Source: Mesaphorura yosii (lineage: Eukaryota > Arthropoda > Collembola > Poduromorpha > Tullbergiidae). From it: a DNA stretch of 64,000 nucleotides. This document shows, in pieces, positions 33,243-46,171 of the stretch. The stretch is taken from contig WIXG01000072.1 in NCBI GenBank assembly GCA_009869945.1, forward strand, positions 1-64,000, read 5' to 3'. Position numbers and translations under genes: made by a program. The notes under the pieces were generated by a model. It was given only the letters and a program-made list of their open reading frames with translations, did not search any database and was not told the origin of the DNA. The stretch's first letter is position 1; each line of letters begins with the position of its first letter.

Positions 33243-36200
33243 AAAGAACACGGCGAAGGATCGACTTGTGAATCTGAACCCTCGGTTGATGTGTTTCTGA
33301 ACTAGCGTTTTAACAAGTTGGGTTCACTGTTTTCAACTGTACCTTTGCTTCGATAGCGCTAGCATCGCAATAAAGCTGAATCAAATCGCTTGAGATGAAG
33401 TAATGATGATGTTGCAGAGTTTAATCCCTTAAATGATTAACCCCACACAATCAGTCTCAAGTTCCCCACTCCTTCCTCTCCAAATCCCAGCCTCACTCAC
33501 ACTAAAAATCTCGAAAGTATTCCTTCAAGGGTTCGCTTGTAAACTAGCCGAAACTTATTAGAAATACAAATTATGAGCGTGTAATAAACTCGATTCCTGT
33601 TTTACGAGCCAAATGGTCAAGTCGTTTCCACAAAATTCATCTTTTTGTCCTGGGTTTGATGTGATGAGTTGATTTGTTGATTACCATCTCCCGTTCGCTC
33701 GAGTGGAAGTTGTGCTGCGTTGTTTTTCATCAGTCGGTAAAAATCTGTGAGACCTTTCAACGTGTTTGAAATTTTGACGAAGCGAGAGGATGAGCTTACC
33801 AGACGAGACGCTGAAGATTAAGGACTCACGCAAGCTTTTCATTTCCACGAGTCGGTGGAAAGCCGCTGCTGGTTTTTTCTGATTGTTATTTTTGTTGGAA
33901 ATGTCAACGAGCAATCAGGCGTTCATTACGATCTGACTTTTGATGGAGGTTGAGGACCACGCGATGTGAGAGAAGACACGTAAATAAACGAGACGAACTC
34001 GACGAGAGAAAGCAGCAAACCTCAAAACGCATGAAAGATTTTCGCTTGCTTCTTCGTTTGCCACAGCAGTCGTAGACCTCCTGCCTTCTCCTGTTTCATA
34101 ATGGACAAGTAATTGAAGCAATTATTATACGATACCATGTAAATGCAGTGTGCATGAAGTTTAGACCGCCGACCACGATGCCTATCGATGTCCAGCTGCG
34201 AGATCTGATGGAGCAGCAGTCAAACTCGCCTTAACAGATAAAGTGGGAGGCTATTTCGTAACGAAAACAAGTTTACCTGAGCCATGTCCCATAATCCGTG
34301 TTTTGCCTTCAAAACTGCTCCTGGCTGCAATAGTCTGGCCCCTTAGCCCATGTTCATCAAATGCATAGATTATTAAACTTGAATTTGTTCAATTTCAACA
34401 ACCGACTAGTCGAACTGATGAACACGAGCTGCAATTTTAATTTGAGGGAAGGTAGCCGTCCTCAGTCATTTCCTAGAATAAAATTCCGGATTGAGGTGTG
34501 GTACAAAGGACAATATTGTGAAGACGTGATAAATTTGGTCTATTGTGGTGAGTCGCAGCAGAATAAAAATGAAGTGTAATTTCTCTTTCGGCAAAAAATA
34601 ATTTCCTGTGATGAAGAAAGGCATGGCCAAGGCTGCAGAGAGAAGCTGAAAGAAAGACTTGATATAAAATTACCGCTCCTTTCATATTGTGCCTCATACT
34701 TGGCCCGGACAAAAGACTCGGAATGTATTTATTGTTCGGAGGCTGCGACAACGGAAAAGCGCTGCCTCATGGCTGTATGAGTTTTTATTATAATAGTTGG
34801 AATATTCACTTGCGGAAGAAAGAACCCAACATGACGCAGCCATTTTAGTTCGGATGAAGCACGTTCACTCACTTCCAACTTTCTCCTCCATTTTTTTTTT
34901 ACTTTATCACCATCTTCATCTTTCCCCTCTAAGAAAAAATGATATTTTATTTGAAACGACGAGATGAAAAGACCAAAAATGGAAGAAAAATGAGCGCTCA
35001 TTGGTGCTTTCTTCTCCACTTGTTCATAAAGTTTCCACGACTAAGCCGAGTCGAGCCCCTGCTTTACTTACACGCTCAAAATTACGGAGGATGTCGACTA
35101 GCCCGAGTGCGTTCATAGCCATATCGTGTAATATTAGGAATGGAAATAACCAAGCTGGAGTGAAATGAGAAATTTTAGTGACAGGGCTTGGCCCTTCAGG
35201 GACGGCCACCACCAACACCGACAACTGATCTTCACTTGAATCAATGAGTTCTAATAGCCGAGTTGTAGTTGCATTCGAATTCATGATTGTTGTGATTGCA
35301 CTTGTCGGACACCATCGAACATGTACAGCAATACTGCTTAGCTATTAAGCAGGACGTATAAGAACAGCGTAAACAGCGGCCCACTTCCATGAAGGAGAAA
35401 CAAACCACAAGAACTTGGAAAATGCGCGCACCCTCTCCGAGCAAGAAGCAGGTTAGTCTGTCTGTAATTAGAAGATAAGAACTTTATGTGCTCTGAGTAT
35501 CAACAAACACGTAAGTTTACTTTTAAAAAAGAGGCGAATGGCTGCAACAAACGCCGGGAGAAGTTAATGAGAATTGCGTGAAAAGAGTTAATTATAAATG
35601 GCTAATGGACCACGTTGGTTTAATGATGCTTTGGGTGAAAAGTGAGGGAAGAAGGCGAGCGGGAGTGGAGCCGAGGAAAGTTTCTGGAGGAGAGAAACAA
35701 AAGACTTTGTACGCTGAGTTATTAGAAGACCGACCCTGTTCAATTAGAGAGGACAGGAGATGTGGCTAGGAATAATGGCTTACTGAAAAATGGGTTAACA
35801 TTTTTTCGATCATGAAAATACTTCTTATTTGCATAAAAGCAATTTTATGACACATATTCTTTCCATGCATGAGAAATAGTCCTTTTGCATAGGAACATCC
35901 TTGCATAATAATATTCTACTTTGCATCTGAATATTTTATATTTATATTTTATTTTATCATTATTATTATAATCACAAGTTGCATGAGATAATTCGTGAGA
36001 CATGAAAATTTTTCTTAAGCCATTATTAGTTGTTAACTAGAAGTGATTAAGGATTAAAGTGCTTCTGAATCCATGGCCCAAGAATTGTTACTAAATTGAG
36101 TTGGATTCTACCGGACTGTCTGCCGACGCGACTGGACGAGAATGAGAAGGGTCGGGCACTTCATCTTATATTTTAGAGACCAATAATGACTTCAATCAAG

Positions 36201-39200
36201 TCAGGCATGGTACGAGGGTAATACTTTATGCATATCTGTGGTTGATGAGCAACCCACACTTTCTAACTAAAGAATCTTCGAGCAATTCGTTCGGGAATCA
36301 GATGTCATTAAATTTTTGAATATTCTAATGAAAATTTTAATTATGTTTTAATAAATTGATCTCATGCAAAAACTTAATTATTTCTTATGTTCAGACTGAA
36401 TAATCTCATGAAAAAAAGTTATTTTTATGAAAACGTTTTTCATGCAAAAAGGAATTATTCTCAACATCGAAAAATTGACGCCCAAACAGCACCCAACTGT
36501 CATTGTGTGAATGCTAATAGTTTCACAATATTAACAATGGGTTCTGCCTTTCTGAAGAGCACTGCGAGAAGGAAAATGATTCTTAGCAACATGAACTTGG
36601 ACATGAATGCTTTTCTGCTTCCCGGCAAGCAAAGCAAAGGGAAAGTTGGAGCAAGTGGGAAATTCTTCCTCGTCTCGAAGAACGCTCGCTTAACGTTTCT
36701 TTCATTCTCTCACAAGATTTATGTCCTCCACGGTTGAATCTAATTTGATCTTGGCCAACTCAATAAAAATAAGTTTCCAGGTTAATTTCTTCCTCGGTAA
36801 AGCAACGCCGAGAACTTTCTTTCCTTGTCCCCTCTCAATTCAATGTTCTTTTGGTCTTGGATGTGTAGTAGCTACTTTTAAGTCGTAATTAAATTTCCTC
36901 TTTGCATTTTAACCACCACATTCCATTGTTGGAGGCACTACAGCGAGAGCCAAGCGAAGATGAGACGAGAGAGATGAAAGGAAGAGAAAGGAGTAGACTG
37001 CTGGTCAATTGAAGTGGACTAATTGAGGCAAATGGACAATGCTGTTTCAAGTTGCTAACTCACTGAGTCGAAAATTATTTGCCAAACGAGGAATGAGGCT
37101 ACTGTCGAGTCCATTCAATCCAGCGATGCAGCGACGATCCTTTCGTCTCCTCCTCTTGCTTTTTTGCAAGATACTTCAAGTGAGAATATTGTTTGAATTG
37201 CATGCGAGAGGAATGTTTGGCATTTCAATTAATCCATTTTTCCCTTTACAGTGTGCCTGTTGCGGGCCGAGCGTTAGTGTTAAAGGGAACAAGCTGCATT
37301 CTGGAATGGAAACATACGGCACTTAGAAAAGAAATCGAAACGAGAAAGCAAGCATGTTGCCAATACAATGCAATAATGTGCTTGGGCCAACAAATTTATT
37401 TACCGTAGCAAGCGGTTCATGACATCCACACGGGACATTTCTCTCCCTCTGGAATGACAGGGGAAAGTCAAACGAATCATAACAAGCACTCGCAGGGCAC
37501 AAAGAAACAAAATTAAACGGCAAGAAAGCAAGAATAGCAAATTATAAAATATCTCCTTTAATGCACATGAAATTGTGCATTTGGCTGCTACTTGAGCACA
37601 TGAAGCCCACTCGGTCCTTGTCATTACAAATAGGGACACATATTTTTATTCTCGAGAGCTGAACGCAAAGAATTCGCGCTCGTGAAATATATCACTAATC
37701 CTGTCCGCTCGAACCGACCCGTCTTTTCATCTCGACGCGACGCTCGCCGACTCGAGTGAAATATTACAACGGGCTGCTCGCTTATTGCTACTCAATATTT
37801 TCATCATTCAGTCTTTGATCTTTTTTATCAAATTCTCTGGCCGTATCTTCCCGTGATGTCTTTCTACATTATTAGTTTTTCAGCCATGTAATGATGTTTC
37901 GATGAACACTTCCACTTGCCACATTATCCTGCGCTCGCTCGATCCAATTACAATTAGTTAGTTTTAACAACCGAAGTCTCATCTTCAAACAAGACTTTTC
38001 AGCTCTTCAAAGTAACAGACGTTTGTGTAGTGAAAATTATTCACAAACGAATTTGGAGGTCAAAAGATTAGACCGAGCGTTTACGCGTTGTTGTGGTTCA
38101 TTGGTTTATTTTAATATCATCAACCGTGGTCTGGCTCTTGACTGAACCCGAGATTAGTGAAGTGAACGGATCTGCGAAGCTCTCCGTTTAGCATCGCTAC
38201 TACGTTGAATCGCTTCGCGGCGCGGCTTGCAATCGCTCTCCTTCAGCTGAATCCAAAATGAAATTTGGGAGCGCACGTGGTGTGTCGGAATTGGAGCCAG
38301 AATGTGTTTTACAAACCGTGCACTTTCGAAACGTCGGCCGTCGTTCCATGTGTTCTCTCTATTGCACATGAATAGTCGTATATAGGGTAGGCTCAACGGG
38401 CAAGAGGAAGTTCGTTCGTCAAAAGGCCGCTACCTCTTTCTTTCCTCAAGTACCAACTGCTTTCATGCTGCTCAAGTGGAATAAATCGTAAATATTTGCA
38501 TACTTTCACGGCGTAATTGCGCGCTGCATCTTCTCTCCGCCAGCCATTGTTTTCCACACTTTTATTCTGTTCTTCTCTATCAAGAGACTTGGCAAGAACT
38601 TCATCTCATTTTTGTTAGCCCAAATCTTCATGTAGCATCATTTATGGGCACGAGTCTTTAATTAATTCATAGACAAAGCCGACAATTTATTAAACTTCGC
38701 ATGGAACGCCAATTGCTCAGACTAGCAGCATCTTGGGTTCGCCCTTCGTTAAGTACTAGTAAAATAACAGAGAATGCAACCTCGGGACTAATTTGTGAGC
38801 AAACAACTATGCGAATGAATTTCAAAACAAAGGATGTGAATGTTTTAATATACAAACTTTATTACATCTTTGGTTCCAAATTTCCTCGGCCAAGGTTCCT
38901 TAGGTTAACAAAGTTTTCGAGTGGCCTTTCTTTGTTTCAAAGGCTATAAACATTCTAATTTCGTCATTTGGACATGCGCTCGATTAATTCAGGTTCTGCC
39001 TGATTTGCGACAATAGTGACAAAGAAAGGACACCGTCTAGTCTAATGAATAAGAAAGACGGAAGAAGAGCCTCGTCTTTAATAGAAGATCATGAAGTCAC
39101 ACTGTGTTTTAAAATGTATCCAGTCCGGGGTTGGCAATTTTGAGGTTCCTGTCCCACTTTACCATTTTCCTCACAGTTCACAAATCTAATCTAATCACAA

Positions 39201-42200
39201 AACATCACCACTTAATTGTCGCGTGTAGTGTCTCGCGAGTCTCTGAGATGTTTGCGCCGAATCGACCTCCCCTTCTCATTTGCTCGGACTGATATAAATC
39301 TGAGTACGCAATAATGCAATATATAACCACACATCATCAGAAGTTGTTGAATTTGTTGTGCGGTGTATGCTTTGTGTATCTGTGTAGCAAATGAGACAAG
39401 AGGGAACGACCACCTGCACTCAAAAGACCGCACCGGATCAAAGCAGCGGACCAGCCACCGAATTTAATGAATTATATCCCTCATCTGCCTGGTGGACGGA
39501 GTACGATAATTACATAATGAGGATTAAAGAATTAGATCCACTCGATGCTTTTGAATGAATTTGGCTTGTTAGGGTGGTTCTGTTTGTTTTGATCTCAATT
39601 CGATGTGCGTTTATTGATGCTGCGTTCCAATGGGATAATATTCCCTATTTGGCGTAATGGCACCGTGATTCACAGCCTGTAAGCTATCTGATTAGTTGAG
39701 TATTTTCCGTGCTCTTTTCCGACAAGGGAACAAGGCAAGTGATAAAGTTAGAATGAATCGTTCCAACTTGTTAATTTTGCGCATTCTTTCCGCAACGCGT
39801 CTATTCACGGATTTCTTTGTCATCCAAACTTCAAATATTTGTGTCGTCATACATTTTTATAGGCCCTAATCGTTTTTCTCCGGTTTAATTTTAGTACAAA
39901 AGTGAAATTAAAATCTCCCCTTCAAACGAGAAAAATAGCAGTGGTGAAAGGCAATATGTAAAGCTTTTCACTTCATTGTTCACGAGCTGCCTGCAATGTC
40001 ATGAGTGCTGCCGAGCCTGGTGAATGTCCATGCTTTCTCTTTCGGTTCAAGTTGCGTGGTGCGGGTAGCCGGAATGAGAAAAAACAGAGTGCAATATTTT
40101 ACAGTGATTTTTAATTACCTCTTGTCAACGTCAAAAGCGAAACACTTTATCACTTTCATGCAGAAGAGGGATAGCAGCATATAATAGCGATTTTACAAGC
40201 CCGGACTTTACAATTTGGGATAATAATGGCATAATATTAAAGAGTTATTTCAATGTCGCGATGCCCGGTTGCTTTGCGCCACAATTAAGAGCCTGAATTA
40301 CCCTACGCTAAACTATAATTCCAGATATACTACGGAAGAAGAAATGGAGCGGTCAAAAGTTGGACAATTGCTACAGTACACACTAGCTCGTGTCTTCCTG
40401 GCATTATCATATTACGGTACAGTATGGGAATTTTGATTGAAACGATTAAGCCTAACATTTATGTGGCCCAAAAGCGTTACAATCAAGCTGAACACTTCCC
40501 GCAGATCAAGAATTGTCAATACTCTTTATAGTGAACGCACCAACAAAGCCTGTAAAGCCGAAACAGATCTCGCTGAATTCATCTCGCATCATGGGTGCCA
40601 TCTGTTTAAGAGAGCACCGCAGTACGTCCGCTGTACTGGCTGGTAACCTTGCAAATCATTAGAATTGCACTTTATTTGCATAACATTCTCTTTCTTTTCC
40701 CTCTTGTGTTACATAACGTACTCCACTAACACAGAGTGTTGTCGACGTATCTTGTTTTGTTGGATGATAATTTCACTTTCGTAAGTCAAAACGACAGCAT
40801 ATAGTCAGTCGACAACTTTCAGCGTCTGGACAGGGATACTTGCATACTTTTCCTGGGTTGACATCGTGAATCGTGATCCAATGTGAAAAGAATTGAGTTC
40901 ACAACAAATTATGTCCAGTTAGTGCTGCTGGCAAATCGCTGTCGTTACAATCCGATTAGAAGTCACTCCTAGTCAACTGATCATCTGATCGTGGCAGGTG
41001 GCAAGTAAGTACTAAAAAGCATGGTTAGGCGCAAGCTATTGAATTAACAAATTGCAGTCAACGCAATTACCTCAATTGTGTAAGATACAAAGTACAAATC
41101 AGAATCAGGAGTGCAGACCAACGTTTATGTCCAATAAATTATTATATATTTAAACGTAGGCCATCTTATTATGAATTAGTGAATCACCATGGTCATAGAC
41201 GCCCAATAAGCCTATTCTACTGCAATTCACGCAGAACGTTTTTGCAAGGTTATCATAATCAGAATTATCAGTCATGAATTCAGTGTAAAAAAACCATACA
41301 GTTTTCGTTTCAATTGAGAAAAACAAGTTTAAATGAAAGATTTGAATTAGATTGCATCATACATACATAGACAGAGATAAAATGAACTCGCGCATTTGGA
41401 ATACATAACCAGGTTAATGATCCTTCGTATCCACTAACTACACACCAGTATCTAGTTGATTCAGTATCAAGTATGTGTCTCAAAAATCAAGAAGGAACCT
41501 GGAAAGGTCTGAAAAACTGATTAGCTGAAATTAACAGTAAGGGCTTAATTAGTTATTGTGCATGCACATTTCTCAATTAAATCAGAGCATTCAGAACTAT
41601 CCTGTGACAGTTTTAGTTTTTTGATAAAAAGGTATGTGTAGCCATAACCTTCAAGGTTCTCTCTTGTTTTACGTAAATGTCGTACAGAACCTGCTGATCA
41701 TCTGTTTCTGTGTTCATCAAGTGCGTTTGTTCAGCCTGGAAATTGGCACCAACTCAACAACACGTCAGAGCTCGTAAAACCTGGGAATGTGATCAGAAAG
41801 ACGACGTATTTTTATACATATTGCGCTGGGATTGGAATAATTGTATTTTGCCAACGCGGTAGATTTTCCATCAACCCCACTATTGACTATTGGTCTTAAC
41901 GGAGAAGTTAGTTACTGCCTTCAAGCTCTCGAGTATCAAGAGCTCTGGACAAGGGATGTTGTTGTTGTACTGATATGTGATATGCCATTGAACTCGTGTA
42001 TGTTTGTTGCGGTCGTCAGTCAGCTGATTATATCATGTTATGAAATGTATTAGCTTTGACTAGTCCCCCATTAGCTAGTTGGACATTGGTTAGGTTTGAT
42101 CTGACTTTAATCACAGTAGCACTTATTGAAGACAGTAGCGTCTCATTTAATCTCATCGCGCATTCGTGGTTGAAAGGGTTTCGAATTTCGAAGACATAAC

Positions 42201-42417
42201 ACATAAGATTGACAAAAGAAGGCAATTAGTACTCAATTATCGTGCTGACTAGATTGCTGTGTAAGTTGACTGGAATTCTAAATTCAGTTTCAGCATTTGC
42301 GCCGAGCCAAGCGAAGATAGTTAGCTAACAATAACTTTCTTCCTTATTTGCGGGATATTAAATACTCTGTGGCCATTTATTTTGTTATTCCGATTCTTTT
42401 TGACCTTTTCCAGGGGA
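33243..42417. other. 9.2-kb gene-free stretch 3' of Not
   Basis: This holds the Not 3' UTR (AATAAA at 33369, another at 33581) and the 5' UTR and promoter of GTPBP2 near its right end, where CAG/GGGA precedes the start codon. Between them I find no supported gene. A minus-strand frame at 35284-35070 that ends at a good donor is unmatched. The segment 35800-36480 is AT-rich, with repeated CATGAAAA and TTGCATAA words. Confidence 0.45.
33369..33374 (+). terminator. Poly(A) signal of Not
   Basis: AATAAA 127 bases after the stop codon. A further AATAAA lies at about 33581. Confidence 0.5.
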
Positions 42418-44690
42418 ATGGACTCTTTTCTCAGCTTGTTTGACCCTGGGACCAGTGACAAGCCGAGCTCAATCAGACCAGGGTGGGAGGAGAATGGCAA
42501 CGCCTTGACACTCTCACCAGTGGATGGCTGTCCTGGCTTTCCACCGGAACCACAGTTTGGAAATATCGAGTACAAGTTGAAACTGATCAGTCCATCGCAG
42601 TCAAGATTTGAACATCTTGTGACGCAGGTAATTTATAGGTTCTCTTATGTATCAAAATACGGCGTTTTGAAAATTTTGGGTTAACAAAACTGTTTAAACC
42701 GGGTTATAGATGAAATGGAGGCTTCGAGAAGGTCATGGAGAGGCGATCTACGAAATTGGCATTGAAGACTCTGGTCTCGTTCGAGGTCTATGTCGAGAAG
42801 AAATGACCGAAACGTTGTCCGTATTGTCACAACTTGCCAAGAAACTAAATGCAACAACAAAAATTATGCGGGAAGCTGTGGTGCCCGATTCCACCGGCAA
42901 TTCGAGTGGCGAGGAGCGAACTGTTGCTGAAGTTCTTGTGAAAAAGGTAAATATACTTGTGTTTCGTTGTTGACTCGGGCTGTATTATTGAGTATGTGAT
43001 TTATTGCAATAGATACCAGAAGATCAGCCAGAGGATGTTAGAATTTGTGCGCTTGGCAGTTTTGATGCGGGAAAGTCGTCTCTAATCGGTGTTCTGACGC
43101 AAGGCGAATTGGACGACGGAAGTGGAAGGGCGAGGCTCAATATGTTCAGACATTTGCATGAAATTATCAGTGGCAGGACTTCCTCGATAAGTCACGAAGT
43201 GATCGGGTTTGATTCGAAGGTAAGTACGAAACAACCTGCTGGGTGAAAGAATTCGTTGCGGTTGCTTGTACTAATTTGGAAATTTACTAGGGACGAGCAA
43301 TTAATTACCAAGAAGGAAATCCAGAGACGATTGCTGAAATGTCGGCGAAGTTGGTGACTCTCATCGACTTGGCAGGACATCAGAAGTATCTGCGCACTAC
43401 TCTGAGGGGGATTATTGGCTACTCGCCTCATTACCTTCTATTTGTCATGAGTGGGGTCTCAGGGTTTACGAACCTGACAAAGGAGTACTTGGCCTTGGCG
43501 ATTAGTCTTCAGATTCCCATGATTATCGTCATCACAAAAATTGACATTGCTCCATCCTCAAGGCTTCAGTCTGCTATCGCTGATTTGAAGACCTATTTAA
43601 CAAATGAGGAGTGCAATCGTGTCGCCCACATAATCAATTTGGATACTGACATTGACGAGTTTATAGCTGCACATCCTTCAGAAACCGATTATCCTATCCT
43701 TTCCGTATCGTGCCTTACTGGAGAAGGACTACCTCTTCTCAAAAAGTAAGTTTCCTGCTATTCTATGTGAGATGCTTTAAAAATTCAAGTTAATATATCA
43801 ATAATTTCGATTTTACAATTTCTAGGCTACTCTATCTCCTGCCAGGCGGAGTAAACGTGAAGGAGCAGGAACGGCTCGAGCAGGTGAGTTTGATTTGTCA
43901 CTTAAAACAATACTTTGATTGTTGAAAAAATCAAAATTTAATTTGAATCTGTAGGAAGCGCCAGAATTTCAAATCGATGAAACTTTTCGGATACCAAACT
44001 CAAAAACCATCTTGGGCGGATTGGTCGTCACAGGGGTTATAAAGGAAGGAACTTCTCTGATGATTGGTAAGACGTAGGAAAACGACTTAGAATAAATTAG
44101 TTTTTAATTGTATTTTAGTACTTATCAATTGACCGTTTTACAGGACCTCTAAGCAATGGAATGTTTAAGCAAGTGGAAGTGACGTCAATCCGAAGGAATA
44201 AAGTACCTTGTCAAACCGTTCGAGCTAGGCAGAGTGCCTCGATTGGACTGGATGTCGAGGTCGAAGGTCTAAGGAAAGGAATGGTGCTTGTTTCCCCCAA
44301 AACACGTCCAAAGGCATGCATCTATTTCCAGGTAAATTATTGCGTTTTACCATGATAGTTTCGTTCAATTAATAATTCAACTTTTCATCGCTGTTACAGG
44401 CAACCATTCGAATACTGTATCACAAGACTGTCATTTGCAAAGGATTTGAAACTACTGTCCACGTAGGCAACGTACTCCAAACTGCATGCATTGAAGAGAT
44501 TAAGCCGCAACCTCAGCTTATCACAAACGACATCGGATCGGTCATCTTCAGATTCATGCGAATGCCCGAATTTATCAAAATCGGTGCTCGAGTTGTCCTA
44601 AGGAACGGATTGACCAAAGGAATCGGTCACGTCACTCGTGTTTTCCCTCTGAGTTCGTCGATCCAAAGTATTTCCAGTCCAGAAATGTAA
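42418..44690 (+). CDS. GTPBP2: GTP-binding protein 2 (GTPBP1/2 family translational GTPase)
   Basis: The product is 585 aa, close to the usual length (about 600). Exons are 42418-42627, 42710-42946, 43013-43219, 43291-43745, 43826-43883, 43955-44066, 44144-44331 and 44400-44690. The family is related to EF1A/eRF3-type GTPases, and GTPBP2 works with Pelota in rescue of stalled ribosomes in the cytosol. Visible motifs are the P-loop GSFDAGKSS (164-172), the switch I region SGRTSSIS (202-209), DLAGH (244-248) and TKID (300-303), followed by the two beta-barrel domains. The N-terminal EYKLKLISPSQSRFEHLV favours GTPBP2 over GTPBP1. The start follows a 5' UTR splice acceptor ending at 42414. The N-terminus is shorter than in vertebrates and the low-complexity C-terminal tail typical of GTPBP1 is absent. 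It converges with the Pdp1-like gene. Confidence 0.93.
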
Positions 44691-46171
44691 ACTGAACAAA
44701 ATTTCTTACATTAAGGCATAATAATTGAAAGTGAGCGGTAAACATTGCAAGCATCGAGACGCCATTACTTCATTTTGTAAGCACTGCCCTCTTGAGTAAT
44801 CCCAAGGCTATATTTCCATAAAATCATCAGTCTATCGATGCAAATATTTGTGTATTTCAAAGGAGCTAGTCATTTCAATTTGCTAATTCCATTCGACTAT
44901 GAGTTATATCGCGCAGTAATTATTTCTCGCCCAAATAGGACCCTTTCAACGTCTGCTGGTTCAGACTTCGTCTCAGTGCTAGATCTCCTTAAAGAAACAA
45001 GATTACAGGATGTACTTAAGGTGGCTATCCTTTTCTATTGCTTAAAGTTTATCCTGCCACATTTCAATTTAAGTTAATTCTCATTCACTTAGATCTTGAG
45101 CTTCTCAAGCTTGTATTATATTAGAGAAGCACCCGGTAGATCAACTCACTAGCTTTTTTTAAACCTAATTAAATTAACTTGACAAGACCGGCCGTGTATC
45201 ATTTCCTAGCATTGCGACCGAGTTACTATTATAAGTGAAGTGGAAGTAGTATGTTCTATATTCGCCGCTGTATAAGTAATTACATCGAAACTAGAAGGGT
45301 GTTACTTTAATTCAGCTATGGCGAATATCGTAATAGTGTCTCAGTTTTAAGAAATGCAGTATTGTTTTAGCATGAATAGCGTGTTTAAACCTCAAAGTGA
45401 CTTTAATTTTTATCCGGTAACTCGCCAAACAGTTCGTTTTCGTTAAATTCTGCTCGTTATACCCGCCTCTATAATATTATAGTTAGTCGGTTAGATAGAA
45501 TAAGATTACATAACCGATTGTAATTAACTTCTGACAAACAGATTCTCCGATTCCAAATAACTCTCATGACTCATGACATATATTGGACGAAAATAAATCG
45601 ATGCAAGCATGAACCCATGCAAATACGGCTACATTTCCATTTTATTCTCAAGATTTGAGGTTCACAGTCTCTCTCAGACGATAACAAAAATAGAGTATTT
45701 GATTACAACACCTTTTGATTTCAAGCAACTGATGTGCCTAACTACAACTAAATCCAATGACAAATTGTAGTCGTAAGATGATTGTTGATTCTAATGATAA
45801 TGAGCCGCTGTTGGGGTAAAGTCTCGCTTCTCCTCCATTCTCTTGGTTGCTAAAATCCTAGCTGGCGTTTAAATCACAAAGTGAACCTATCGCAGAATCT
45901 TTCGTGAAGATTCCGAACTCGAATGGGACTCTGGTGGAAGAGTCGCTCTTGCTAACAATAACTAGTTGTCAAAATAAAAATAAAACAGACTTTCCAAGTA
46001 CAACAATATTTAACAGATTATAAGATCTCAGAATGGAGAGTACAACATCAACAACAGATTACATCACTCTGTTTGCTAATCATGTAAATGTGCATAGTTG
46101 CATGCAATAAGCTATTGTATTGTGCTTCAACATTGAGTTCGATTGCACTTAATTAATTGTGTTAGTTCCTC
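44691..46171. other. Convergent 3' UTR region of GTPBP2 and the Pdp1-like gene
   Basis: There are no coding exons. The first clear AATAAA on the plus strand is at 45592-45597, and a minus-strand AATAAA (TTTATT) is at 45641-45646, so the two transcripts may end within about 50 bases of each other. A plus-strand ATTAAA at about 45164 could give a shorter GTPBP2 tail. Confidence 0.45.

Noticed and set aside
42418-44690. GTPBP1 instead of GTPBP2
   Set aside because: The N-terminal EYKLKLISPSQSRFEHLV and the GELDDGSGRARLNMFRHLHEI block match GTPBP2 better, and the GTPBP1-type tail is missing.
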